A stretch of 64,000 nt of DNA from Daucus carota subsp. sativus. Its lineage: Eukaryota; Streptophyta; Magnoliopsida; Apiales; Apiaceae. Shown here one piece after another: positions 27,001 to 37,214 of this stretch. Within the stretch, counting starts at the first letter, position 1; every line of letters starts with the position of its first letter. The DNA is taken from contig NC_030384.2 in assembly GCF_001625215.2 (NCBI RefSeq), positions 40,706,390-40,770,389 on the forward strand, given 5' to 3'. Under the pieces are notes generated by a model. It made no database searches, was not told where the DNA came from, and was given only the letters and a program-made list of their open reading frames with translations. The position numbers were made by a program, and so were the translations under genes.

Positions 27001-30000
27001 TAATGTACCTATCAAAACAGTCATTTCATTTGACTATCTGAGGAAAGTTTTCTAAAATGTATCTCAGGTTCCTTATTCTCTTATATTAAATGAGAAAGGT
27101 CATGTGTTCATTTTTTTTTTTCCCATTATAATCTATGCTCACTGCTCACATTTATTTCCTGTACCATTCAAACTGATAAGAATTGCGTGATTTGTATTCT
27201 GGACATTTTCAAGTTATTAGTACTATAAATAGGAAGTAGAGCTAAGGCAGCACTTTGGGAAAAAACTTCTCTGGTGTTTGGTGTATTCCAAAGTATCTTG
27301 TGTTGGAATCGAAGGATCAGATTTTGGTACGACGTTCCACACTTGGATTTGATAACATAAAATAAAAAATAAAAATGATTAATGTGTGAAAGATAATTTG
27401 GTAAGAACTCAGTGATATATCTGTGACATCCTTCCTATGTGGAGAAAAGAAAACTCTTATATAGCTGTGTATATTGTCTGGGTGATTCTTAGACGTGGCA
27501 AGCGGACATTCCAAGGAATTCTTAATGACGGGCGGAATTCTCTCATGCGTTATTACCTGAACAACTTTTGTGATGGTACAAAACAGGTCTGCATTCTTTA
27601 CCTCAATTGGTATCAGCAATGTTATATCTAATAATAATAAAATCATAGCTTCGCAAATCTTGTACCTCCAAAGATGTACATTCACATGTAATAGCAGTAT
27701 ACTTATATATGAAGGTCTTTTTGAAATGCAGTATGTTCATTTAATATGTCAGTTTACGTAAAATCTGTCTGGTGCACTGTGCACATGTAGTTAATAAGAT
27801 ATGTTGTATAACTTTTGTCGACCTTTGTGTATGTCTGTGTTCTGTTGCACGATCTATACATAAATAACTTTATTGTTTAACAAATGATTTTCCTTTCTAC
27901 TTTGATAGGCATATATATTATGAAGGTGACATTATTCAGTTTTTCTATTATTTAATTAGCTATAGTTTCATTACTCAGCTGATATGGTTTTACTGTTTTT
28001 TATGTAAAGGATGCAATTGATTTACTACAAGGACATTATATTGTTTCTGCCAGCCGGGATATGATGCCAACATCTCAAAAAGGAGGCATAGAGGCTATAG
28101 CTGTGAGTATGGTGTATATTTGTTTTATTATTACTTAAATATATGGATTTTCAATTTTGCATTAATGTATTTCAATATTATTACTGTTCAGAATTACATT
28201 TCTGTTTTTGTTTGTCAAGTTTTTAGTTCATGTCTGATTTATGACCTGTATAGGAAGCTGAGATGTCTAGACTCTATAGACATTTATTACTCTTTATTAA
28301 AATCCGAAAGGCTCATTCAAGTGTATATGAATAATTTTTAAATTGTTTTGTATTGAAAAAACATTGATTGTCCTAATTTTTAGTATAGATAAAAAAAACG
28401 AAAAACAGATCTACCCCCATTTTCAAATTGTTTAACGACGAGAGCTTGAATGACCGAATAATTACCAAAAATCTCCAATATGATTCTAACAGTTTATTAT
28501 AAAAAGTTTGTTAGTAACTTTATAATTGTGGAAGATTTTTATGTGTTAAAATGTAATATTAACCAAATACCAGTGACTGACTACAGTGGATCTTCATTTT
28601 GACTCAATGGTATAGTATATAAGGATAGATTTATGTAACAGTTTCATTACCAGTACAGGGAATCCTTGATTTAATACTCTGGAGTGTGGATACAGGCTGA
28701 ACTTTAATCTTAAATTCTTTTGGTATTGTTATTTGGGTCCGGGTCCCTGGCATATAATTGCCAGGCACTGTTTATTTAGCCCACAGTTTCTGGGCCGTTG
28801 GATGCATATCCAGCGGCCAGGATTATATTAGAATTTTAACATGTCCAGCGTTTTTTAGCGCTGGACGAGAATATTCCCATACAGCGCTAAAAAAGCGTTG
28901 GACGGGAATATTCCCGTCCAGCGGTAAAAAAGCGCTGGACATGTAAAATTTTTAATATAATCCTGATCGTTGGATATGCATCCAACGGCCCAGAAACTGT
29001 GTGTTACTTAACTCTTCCACAGCCATTAATGGCTGTGGACCGCTACCCTATTTATTTTAGGGTCATGAAGAATAGAAACATACTAAGTTTCAGATTAGAC
29101 ATTAGTAGTAGCATTATTAAGTTTCACTCTGTGTTTCGATTATTAGTACTAATAACCCACTTGTATCAAGTACCTCACAAAAATTAAACTACTTGGATAT
29201 AAAATTTGCAAATTAGCTAGTAGCTTCTAGCCAGAACCCAAGCACTGAAGGGACCTTCAGAGTTGATCATGGTCCAAGACCGCCGCTAGGTTGTCATGTA
29301 TGATCTAGTACATATATACCTGATGTAACTTTGATGAAGCTATTTTGTGTTTGCATTTTTGTACATTAAATGATCTGAAGTGGTGATAAATATTCTCAAG
29401 ACAATACTAAATCAATTTTTTCCTTTTGTAGTCATTTCGGTTGGCCATGGCACTTGTGATGACAGGGTTGTTTTTTACAATGATGTCATTGAGGCGTGGT
29501 AAGTTTGTAATTTTGTTACTCTTGCTAGTCTGAAATAATGCTTTTGAATAAATTAAATTTGGTTTTACCACCACATTTGACGTTAATGCCTGTGGTGTTT
29601 ATAAGAAATTTATACTCTGATAGCTTAAACTTTATTTTCTTAGTATAGTAGCTTGTATAGTTTTTTTTTTTTTTTTTTGAAAATGAGAATAAATCTCAAC
29701 GAGAATCGGCAATTCACCGTGATATTCTTTCATTCAAGAAAGCTTATTATCTAACCGTCGGACATGCAAGATGACCGGGGAAATTTAGACAATAAAACTT
29801 TAATGTCCGAAAAGAAAAACCGGTCTTCTTCCACGAATCCTGAAAATAAAACAAGAAAAACAAGAAGAATATAAGTTGATATATTTAACAGATTATATTA
29901 AAATATTCTCACAAATCATGATAACTCATGATTGAGACAATTAAGCTCTTAATTAAGGCATAATAATAAAATATTAATGTCCTTAATTAAGACACAATTA

Positions 30001-31268
30001 ACGCCCTCAAATAAGGCAAACGCCCTCAATAAAGATGCACAATTTACGCCCTCAATAAAGAGGCACAATTTACGCCCTCAATTAGGAGGCGCAATTAACG
30101 CCCTCAATTACGAGGCAAAATTAACGCCCTCGATTACGAGGCAAAATTAACGCCTTCAATTAGGAGGCACAATTAACGCCACAATTAGCGCTTTTCATTT
30201 TGAAACCGAATCCCGTCCCGAAACCGTCGTCACCGCCACCATCGGCCTCCACCGCTATGCTGTCGGTCAGGTTGCCTCGTCGTATGCGAAACGAACAACG
30301 AAGCGTCTCATTTGTAACACGAAAAATCGTCAAAAACACCAAAAACCAAACAAAACACAAGGATTAAACAAACAAATAAACACCCACAACCAAACAAGAT
30401 TAAAGTCAACACCTTTTCACAATTCCACTCAAAATAATGAAAGTAGCAAACAGAAAACAAAGAGATACCTTGTTGAGGGTCAAACAAAACTGAATCTTTT
30501 GACCAAGCAAGCAAATTATCAGCATAAAAATGACCAAGCCATGCTGATTAAATCTCCAACAACTCAATCATTACACCAGCTAAAACAAACCCACGATTTA
30601 TTTTCCACTAACAAGCTGAAATCAATGATCAAAATGACACAAAAGAGAGATTAGAAAGAACGAGTTGACTCAGTGGTTTTAAAAAGCAGAAGAAAACAAG
30701 TGGCTCGAACATTGATCGTGCATAAGTGTGTGAGATGTGAAGGGCCTGAAAGCTTGATTAGAGAGTCGGGAGTTTAGTTTTGAAGTTTTAGATGTTTATC
30801 CGATTTGTCTGAATGTATGAAGGGGAAAAAATAGTTGAGGCGGGGGTGTATGCTTTGTTTTGGTTGGTCTGTAGAGAATTTCATAAAGTTTGTTTTAGTA
30901 GCTTGTATAGTTAAATACCTACAAACATCACTTTTTTAGTATAAACCTGAACAAAAATAGCATTAACGAATTCTCACTAATCAATATTTGTATGTGCATT
31001 TTAGTTGATGTTACAACAAATTGTTTGTCCAATTAACCAGCTGGATGTCTACTATTGCTTCAGCAATTTATTTTTGCATGTAAATGTGAATTGATGCTTT
31101 GAGGATAGTTGAGCCATTAGTACTTGATTTTATGCAGGCCACTATGATTTCTGGAATGTACTCTCTTCAATTATGTGGGCAAGCATGAGCCTGGCAGTAG
31201 CAATTGTAGTGAAGGCCAATGGTCGGGTTTTCTGTAACCGTCCTAGTCTGCATAAGCCTCCGCGCTAA
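14107..31268 (+). CDS. SAC7: SAC-domain phosphoinositide phosphatase (RHD4 clade)
   Basis: Twenty exons join without phase error to 589 residues: 14107-14242, 14331-14405, 14530-14657, 14783-14874, 15812-15869, 16014-16070, 16171-16204, 16338-16418, 17827-17933, 21587-21673, 21762-21839, 22047-22117, 22201-22299, 23484-23583, 24337-24445, 25839-25911, 27493-27586, 28010-28102, 29432-29498, 31138-31268. The protein is a SAC1-type phosphatase that removes phosphate from phosphoinositides such as PI4P. The catalytic CX5R(T) motif is CIDCLDRTN, with Cys390 and Arg396. Two hydrophobic segments at the C-terminus, about residues 530-570, anchor it in ER or post-Golgi membranes, as in plant SAC6/SAC7/SAC8. 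RHD4 (SAC7) is required for root-hair tip growth; SAC6 or SAC8 identity cannot be excluded. The start ATG gives [20 protein letters not shown], as in the family. Intron 7 is non-canonical (see findings), and introns 9, 13, 16, 18 and 19 carry insertions or duplications. Confidence 0.95.
15277..15667. mobile_element. Candidate solo LTR (fossil)
   Basis: A stretch of about 390 bp in SAC intron 4 begins TGTTAG and ends CTAACA, the inverted TG...CA termini of retrotransposon LTRs, and has the T/C-rich 3' half common in plant copia-type LTRs. No internal region is attached and no clear target duplication remains, so it would be an old solo LTR. The assignment is tentative. Confidence 0.4.
16205..16337 (+). 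other. U12-type intron with AT-AG ends (SAC intron 7)
   Basis: The reading frame requires exon 7 to end after CAAGGGA and exon 8 to start at GTTTTCAAAG. The intron therefore begins ATATCCTG, close to the U12 donor consensus ATATCCTT, and ends in CAG. TGCCTTAAC at 16319-16327 matches the U12 branch-site consensus TTCCTTAAC at 8 of 9 positions, with the branch A about 11 nt before the 3' end. No GT donor in the neighbourhood keeps the phase. Confidence 0.85.
18294..19196. mobile_element. Candidate LTR-type fossil in SAC intron 9
   Basis: The sequence begins TGTAAGGGGGTTGAATAC and ends CTCTAACA, consistent with TG...CA LTR termini about 900 bp apart. There is no coding region inside and no clear target duplication. 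It is an old, noncoding remnant at best, and the borders are uncertain. Confidence 0.3.
19440..19494. repeat. (TA)n microsatellite, left flank
   Basis: About 27 uninterrupted TA dinucleotides directly border the left end of the element at 19495-20950. Confidence 0.95.
19495..20950. mobile_element. Element flanked by (TA)n on both sides (Micron-like)
   Basis: About 1.46 kb lie exactly between two long TA microsatellites. The left end starts GGGGGCTTCTCC and the right end finishes GAACTATACCC. Subterminal repeats are inverted: AAAGTAACCTAGTAACT on the left against AGTAACTTAGTAACTTTTAA when the right side is reverse-complemented. The inside has no coding region but repeats the phrase ACAATGTCCTGTATTTT five or more times and duplicates an AAGTTCTGTAAACA block (19648 and 20191). 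The arrangement matches Micron-type elements of rice, which sit inside (TA)n tracts; the superfamily is unknown to me. Confidence 0.65.
20951..21009. repeat. (TA)n microsatellite, right flank
   Basis: About 29 TA dinucleotides directly follow the end of the element at 19495-20950. Confidence 0.95.
22399..22780. repeat. Tandem duplication, unit about 205 bp (SAC intron 13)
   Basis: Two copies (about 22399-22584 and 22606-22780) begin TAGTTTAGATGCCGRTGCCA and run through AAATACTTGAGTAATGGAAA to GGAAGTTGGTCTGATTTT. Only a few substitutions separate them, so the duplication is fairly recent. It is noncoding. Confidence 0.9.
26884..27080. mobile_element. MITE-like element (SAC intron 16)
   Basis: Left end GAGAAAAGGAACCTGAGAT matches the reverse-complemented right end GAGAATAAGGAACCTGAGAT. 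A second block, ACTTTCCTGAGATGGT against ACTTTCCTCAGATAGT, extends the inverted repeat to about 60 bp. It is noncoding and the target duplication is unclear. Confidence 0.65.
28735..29048. mobile_element. Foldback MITE (SAC intron 18), Mutator-like
   Basis: Nearly the whole 314 bp is an inverted repeat. CACAGTTTCTGGGCCGTTGG on the left pairs with CCAACGGCCCAGAAACTGTG on the right, and inner blocks built from GTCCAGCGCT and GGGAATATTCCC form nested palindromes. Outer ends are GGGTCC and GGTAGCGGTCC-type. The flanks TTGTTATTT and TATTTATTT agree at 7 of 9 positions, which would suit a Mutator-type 9-bp duplication; a 5-bp TATTT duplication is the alternative. Pieces of the same family occur at 33174-33512 and near 60574. 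Confidence 0.8.
29646..30912 (-). mobile_element. Retroposed insert with poly(A) and 17-bp target duplication
   Basis: A 1.23-kb insert (29663-30895) in SAC intron 19 is flanked by identical 17-bp copies of TAGTAGCTTGTATAGTT (29646-29662 and 30896-30912). A run of about 18 T at its left edge is the poly(A) tail of a minus-strand transcript. These are the marks of target-primed reverse transcription by LINE machinery. No reverse transcriptase is visible, so it is a non-autonomous copy: a truncated element or a retrocopy of a transcript I do not recognise. The perfect duplication points to a fairly recent event. The minisatellite at 29994-30185 is part of the insert. Confidence 0.8.
29994..30185. 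repeat. Minisatellite, unit about 25 bp, roughly 8 copies
   Basis: Repeated units of the form ACGCCCTCAATTA followed by GAGGCACAATTA lie head to tail with small length and base differences. Copies on the left are more degraded (AAATAAGGCAA-type). Confidence 0.9.
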
Positions 31269-32574
31269 CACATCAGCATTGGCTGCTTCATATATCCTCC
31301 AAATTTCAATCGGAATTTAATCCAGGTTGGTTAATATTGCACTCAACTTCTACTAGTTTTAAGTTATAGTTTTTTGGTTTTATTGGTTAAACAGTAGCAC
31401 ATATTTTGTCCTTTTAAAGGATGCAATTTCTGAAGTACCTATGAGGAGATGTGCAAGTGTCACTATATTTAACAGTACTAACTGTCAATTTTACATTGCA
31501 TACTTTGTTTTCGTTTGTGAATTATTGAAGTTGATTATAAGTCTCATTATTCCATTCTAAACTCTTTTGCAGGTTGATATGGATTTTTTTGTTTTATCTT
31601 TTGCTGGGAAATCGAGTATCTTTGATTCAGTGTTTCTTAATTTGAGGTCAAGTACCCTGCAGTTTGGCTGGCTCCTACGAGATCAGCTTTTGCCCAAATG
31701 GTTAATTCAGTGTAATATAGAGATGAATGAATATTAAAATTTAGACTATCAGACTTGAGAGATAAGAAATGTTAACTTATAGAATGTATCCGTTACAGGC
31801 AGGAAATACCACGTTTATTCCTTTGTATGGTCCAGCTCCAGTTGATGTTTAAAATACATTTGGATATATATAAACTTGGGTAAATTATTGTGAAATTCTA
31901 CTTAAAGCTTGCAAATTTAATATGTATAGTCTATAGAAAGTAGACTCTTAGGTTGTGTTCACTTGGATGGAATGGAATGAGGGGAGAATGGAATGAAAAT
32001 ATATGGAGAAGTCTTATGGAGAAAGAAGAAAGTATGAGGCAATAAAGATTAAATATGAGTGAGTTGAAGCTTTTCATGAAGAAGATGATAAAAAAAGATG
32101 ATGAACAAATGGAATGAACATTCCTTTCAAAACATGTGGGATAGATTTTTTAATAAAATAGTTAGAATAGAATGATTGAAGGAATGAAAATTATAAACAA
32201 TTCACTAATCACTCACTATTTATAATACAAATTTCATTCCATTCTCCCCTCATTCCATTCCATCCAAGTGAACACAGCCTTAGTCATTCATTATCTTAAC
32301 AACATTCTTGTTAATCTTCTCTTTGTATGTGGGGGGTGGGTGAATGATACTGCCCTCTATATATTTCTCTAAATCGTGCTGATACCAGTGGTTTAAAATG
32401 AAAATTTGATACTGACAATTACAGAGGGGGCAAAAGAATAAAATACAAACTACTCTACAATCACAGCAAATAACTGTAGGTCAGTTAACTATATGCCCTT
32501 CATTTAAAGTGATCGCAGCTGTGGCTTCAGTGATCTGGGCAGATGGTGACAACCTTTTAAGTAGTGGCGTGGAG
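31269..32574. other. Convergent intergenic region, SAC and kinase 3' ends
   Basis: The two flanking genes converge here, so it holds both 3' UTRs. The Tourist-like element at 31951-32279 sits in the middle. Nothing else was recognised. Confidence 0.6.
31951..32279. mobile_element. Tourist-like MITE
   Basis: The terminal inverted repeats are left GGTTGTGTTCACTTGGATGG and right (reverse complement) GGCTGTGTTCACTTGGATGG, continuing through GAATGGAATGAGGGGAGAAT for about 50 bp. The element is flanked by TTA at 31948-31950 and 32280-32282, the target duplication of PIF/Harbinger elements. It is noncoding. Confidence 0.9.
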
Positions 32575-35500
32575 TCAGAATGACTTGGGCTGATGCTGAA
32601 AGCGATAGCGATCCATAGTAGAATGAGCTGACCTGCTTCTGGGCTCCTTGCGTTTTTCTGTCATCGAGTCAATCTGTTCTAAAACTTCCACAACCTCTTT
32701 CATGGAGGGCCGTCTTTTCATATCGGTTTCCAAGCATTTTAGTGTCAACTCAGCAGCTTTTAATGCTGCTTTTGTTGAATATTGTCCTTCTATGCGTGCA
32801 TCCATGATGGTCTTGAGCTTCCTTTTCTGCGAGAGGAAGGGCTTCCCCCAGTTTATTAAATTCTGCTGTCTGCCTGGACGTTTCGTGTCAAGTGCTCGTA
32901 GACCTGTCAACATCTCGAGCAGCACAACCCCAAATCCATAAACATCGCTCTTCACATACAAATGACCTGTCAATAATGGTGCATCAAAATTGAGAACATA
33001 AATTCTTTTACAGCCTACTTTAATTCAAGAAAATACGAAATAAGAAATGATACGGATCCCTGTTCCCATTTCTGATTTTCCTACCATCTTGGTCATGAAA
33101 ATATGTTAGGAGAACTGGTAGTTGCGAAGATGGGATCTAGGAATATTATGACTATTTTTTTCTCCTTTTCTGTGTTGGTTCCTGGCTGCTTAGACAGCCA
33201 TTTTCAGCCGTCGGATCTTTAACTTAAAATGGAACTTGCAAACAAGGGATTTGGGAAATTTCTATCATTCTTCTTCTATTCTATGTTGGGTCCTGGCTGC
33301 TTAAACAGCCATCTATTTCTCAGCCGTTGAATCAAAAAAGTTGCTGGAAGGAGTTCTGGCTTCCAGTAAAAAAAGGTTACTGGAAGGAGGTTTGCCTTCC
33401 AACAACTTTTTTGTGCTGGCAGGGGGAGCAAAATTTTTAATCTCAGCAGTTGGATTATTAATGGCAGAGAAACAGATGGCTGTGTAAACATTCCTTCGCC
33501 AGCAACCCTTGTATGTTTGCTTACCTTTAGCGCAAACTGCCAAGGGTCACTATAGAGTTAAAAATAATTAAGCACTCACCTGTAGCAACATATTCAGGAG
33601 CAGCATAACCATAGGTTCCCATGACTCGAGTTGTGACATGTGATTCTCCACCTGCAGGGCCCAATTTAGCCAAGCCAAAGTCTGATATTTTTGGATTGTA
33701 GTCCTGTAAAAGATATAAATAGATGGCTTTTACAATCACTCTCAAGCTAATTTTGTAAAGCTAAGACTTTTATTTTTACGGAAAAACTAAGCTAAGTATT
33801 GATCTGCATTTGCCTATTTCTCCAGGAAGTGGTGGATATTTCAAGCAGGGAATCCCCTGGTGGATGGAAAAGGGACAATTTGGTTATAACAAAGTTAGCA
33901 TTTAGATTTGTTAAAAAAATCCAGTAGAGCTTACTCTCTAAAATTCAAGTGCAATTTTGTCAGTTGCCCAACAAACCAAGGGGAGAAATTAATAAAATAA
34001 TTAAGACAGTACAAGAGATAAGATGTGTGTGCGCGCATGATAATGTAGAACTATCAACAATATAAAAAAGAAACTCAGTTTTATGAAAAGCACAGATACA
34101 AATATAAACATTTAAAAAAGACCTAATCACAACTGAGAGCAAAACTGTCAAATTAAAGCCACAAACTCTAAGTGTTGCCTTACTGGACCTCATAGGTGCA
34201 GATTGGGTCTCTTATTAATAATTTATATTGAATAATACAAACAAAAAAAAAGGGAGTATTACGGGTAGAAGTGAAGAGTTCTGAGGAAAGAAAATGGCAT
34301 CCTTAATCTGAAATAGGAGCTATTTCTGCTTTTTGTTTCCATCTTTGACCATTCCGATTTAATATCTTACTTCTCAATGGTTTCTCAGGATCAAATTTTA
34401 CTGCATATGTTAAATACCAATGAGATGATTATTCAAAATCTCACCCCATCAAGCAGTATGTTAGAGGCTTTAAAGTCCCTGTAAATGATTTTCTTCTCTG
34501 AATTATGCAGGAAAGATAGTCCTCGTGCAGCACCGATTGCTATTTTCAGTCGTTTGTCCCATGAAAGTGGTTCAACAGCAGAACTCCCTGAACATCATTA
34601 CCAGCAAGTAAAAAAACTTTATCACTACAAACTCGATGAGCAATATTATCTTGCATATTTTATTTCTTTTCAAGTTCTTACTTCTAAAAAGATGGTTTTC
34701 CAAGCTTCCTTTCTGCATAAACTCGTAAACAAGTAAAAGGTCTTGATCCTCCCAGCAGTATCCCAATAGCTTGACCAAGTTAGGATGAGAAAGTGTTCCT
34801 AAAAAGTTCACTTCTGACTGCATTTCAAATGAAGAAGCAACCAAATAGTTGGTAAACAAGATGTGTCACTATTAAAGCAGAAAAAGACCAAGCATCAGTC
34901 CATATTTAAATAGTGTTAGAACGAGAAAGTGCCTCTTACATAACAAAAGTAAATCACTGATTAGCCAACGAATAATGTTTTTCCAATATATTTGTTTCTA
35001 ACATCATATTTAATAAAAAAAATTATATCGAGATGAAAGAATCAAATTTACCATCATGCCTAGATATTATGACAACTGTGGGAGTTCTGGCAATTGAATT
35101 GGTTACTAATAGTGAATAGGAAAGAAGAAGACTACGGAAAAGAAATAGATGAGGGAAAGACACGTAAATTCTCTGCAAATTGATGCAAAACCTCTACGAT
35201 TTATCGTTGAGGAATGCAGTTGAAGAGTCAAACCTTTTTATATATCATCTATGTGAACATGTCGATGTCTACCTTTTAATTTTTCTTTTGTGTACATGTC
35301 AATATCTAAATATTTTTAACATTTTTGCTGTGTTTCACCTTCTGCCAAAAATAGTACCCATATCTATAATCTGGATGCTACACTCAGACTTGTACTCGAT
35401 ACATGCACCACATGCCTTATAAGTAACTTCATATTACTTGCACTTGGGCTCAAGGTTAGTAATGTTTTACTCCTACAATCCCATTCCCATGAACCAGTAA

Positions 35501-37214
35501 ATGCACAACACAAGGCTGTAACTAATGGATCAGATAGCAAGTACTGCTGCCTTCTCAACTAACATATTATAGTTAATCATACTACTAAATTCCTTTGATC
35601 AGTGGATATTGTGAAATTTCAGCAATGTCTATGCCATGCCTACAAGGTGAGTCCCCAGTTAAACAAACCAGAGGCTGGCAGGAACAGGTTCCTGTGCCTA
35701 TATCACTGAAACCCCAAAACCCTAATTAACTGAACCTATCGAGCTTGATTCTTGTTCAATACCATTCCAAATTCAATCTTGATGGAGTTGCTGTTCAGCG
35801 TTAGTCAAGCATGAAGACGAAGAGTTAGGTATGAGATAAACTATGAACCTCCAACACCCCTTAAAGAACTCAAGCACCAAGAGTGACTTTAGGAATATAT
35901 TCCAGAAAAGCACATTCCATTTCCTAGTGCCTTACTGCAGCTGTCTAGTTACTACGGGTTGGCGCAAATTACAATTTGTAAAATGTTCCCAGGTGCACTC
36001 TATGAAAACAAAAATGAGACCACAGTTCCACTTCTAGCCACACACAAATGTAGCCTTATCATAACTTTCGTTGGTTATACTTGGTGAACTTACTAGGTTT
36101 TTGACCTGTTTACTCCTTTTCTGACGGAATATTTCATTATTTTAGGTTCGATAACTAATCCCAAATTCGCAAACATTGAAACTTTTCAAGGGACTGTAAG
36201 ACCATACATATTACATCGTACATACACGTAAACAGAAAATATTTCGGTCATTGGGAAGTTAGTGAACTAAATCACATCACCTAGTAACCAATTTATTTCA
36301 TCTTGCAGTGAGCACTTATTCCAACCAAAATGTGATATCTGATAACCTGAATAGAAGTATGCCTACCGACTTGAATGAACCAAGACTAAGATGTTATTAC
36401 AATTCATACCACAGAGTAGTCTTTCTGACGAGGCCAATGAAGTGTTAATTTTAGTTTTACTAGCACAAACAATTTGAAGCGCATAATATTACCTGCCATT
36501 CTTGAAACCCTTGCACACTTTCATGGTTCAATTTCTTTATAGCAACCATCATTCCAGTGCCAGCCTTAGAGGGTGCAAGGGTCTTCTCATCAACCCAACC
36601 CTTATAAACAGTCCCGAAACCTCCCTCGCCTAACACACTATCAGATTTAAAACTTTTAGTAGCAGTTTTCATATCAGAAAAACTATAAACCTTGAGACCT
36701 GGGGGAGGCAGTAATTCTCCATTTAGAGAACTCTCGGTTCCGCCAGTTGCTGCAGCAGAAAACTGGTTTTGGCTATGCCCACCTGCACTGCTGCTAGTAA
36801 CTGAGAAGCCACCACCATTGCTGTGAAATGTCCCTAAATATAAACACCAAAATTCAGCAAAAATTGTGGTCAATGCTATGACTCTTGGCCTTGTGAGATA
36901 AATTGCCTAAAAAACATCAAGCACAGAACAGGCACCCAAAAGTAGAAACAATTACATAAACACAAACAAAAGTAAAAGCACAAAAATCAAAAAGTGTCTG
37001 TGATAAGAAAGCAAGACAAAAAGATATGGGCATAGAACAAATGGAATTGAGTTGACACAAATAGAATATCCAAAAAACCCAGAAACAAAAACTAGAAGAC
37101 AAGAGATAGATAGAAACCAGTAGTTGTAGTGGAAGGTCTTGTACTTGTGGTGGTACTGAGATTTGAAATTGGACCTGTATTAGCAGTTTGTGAAGATTTC
37201 AAACAATTACCCAT
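32575..37214 (-). CDS. Receptor-like cytoplasmic kinase, subfamily VII (CST/PIX13-like)
   Basis: Six exons (37214-37118, 36833-36493, 34817-34682, 34587-34445, 33703-33580, 32966-32575) give 410 residues in frame. The N-terminus MGNC fits N-myristoylation at Gly2 with possible palmitoylation of Cys4, so it is probably held at the plasma membrane. A Ser/Thr/Gly-rich linker precedes the kinase domain. Key residues: glycine loop GEGGFGTV (101-108), VAIKK with Lys132, catalytic YRDFK with Asp229 (an RD kinase), DFG at 247-249, and the activation segment [10 protein letters not shown]. The wording of [14 protein letters not shown] and of [18 protein letters not shown] is typical of RLCK-VII, near CAST AWAY (Cx32) and PIX13. 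These kinases act just below receptor kinases in immunity, growth or organ abscission; the exact partner is not predictable. One unusual residue is Trp-Gly in NWGKP where relatives mostly have Leu. Confidence 0.94.
33174..33512. mobile_element. Foldback MITE with duplicated left end (kinase intron 5)
   Basis: The element from about 33284 starts GGGTCCTGGCTGCTTAAACA, and its right end at 33512, reverse-complemented, reads GGGTTGCTGGCGAAGG followed by ACAGCCATCTGTTTCTC, which pairs with ACAGCCATCTATTTCTC on the left. A second copy of the left end (TTGGTTCCTGGCTGCTTAGA) lies at about 33177. This suggests a nested or aborted second insertion. Wording (GGTCCTGGC, CAGCCGTTGGAT) resembles the element at 28735-29048. 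Confidence 0.6.

Noticed and set aside
30160-30514. Short minus-strand frames inside the retroposed insert as genes.
   Set aside because: They overlap the minisatellite and its border, lack a family signature, and the insert has the marks of a noncoding retrocopy.
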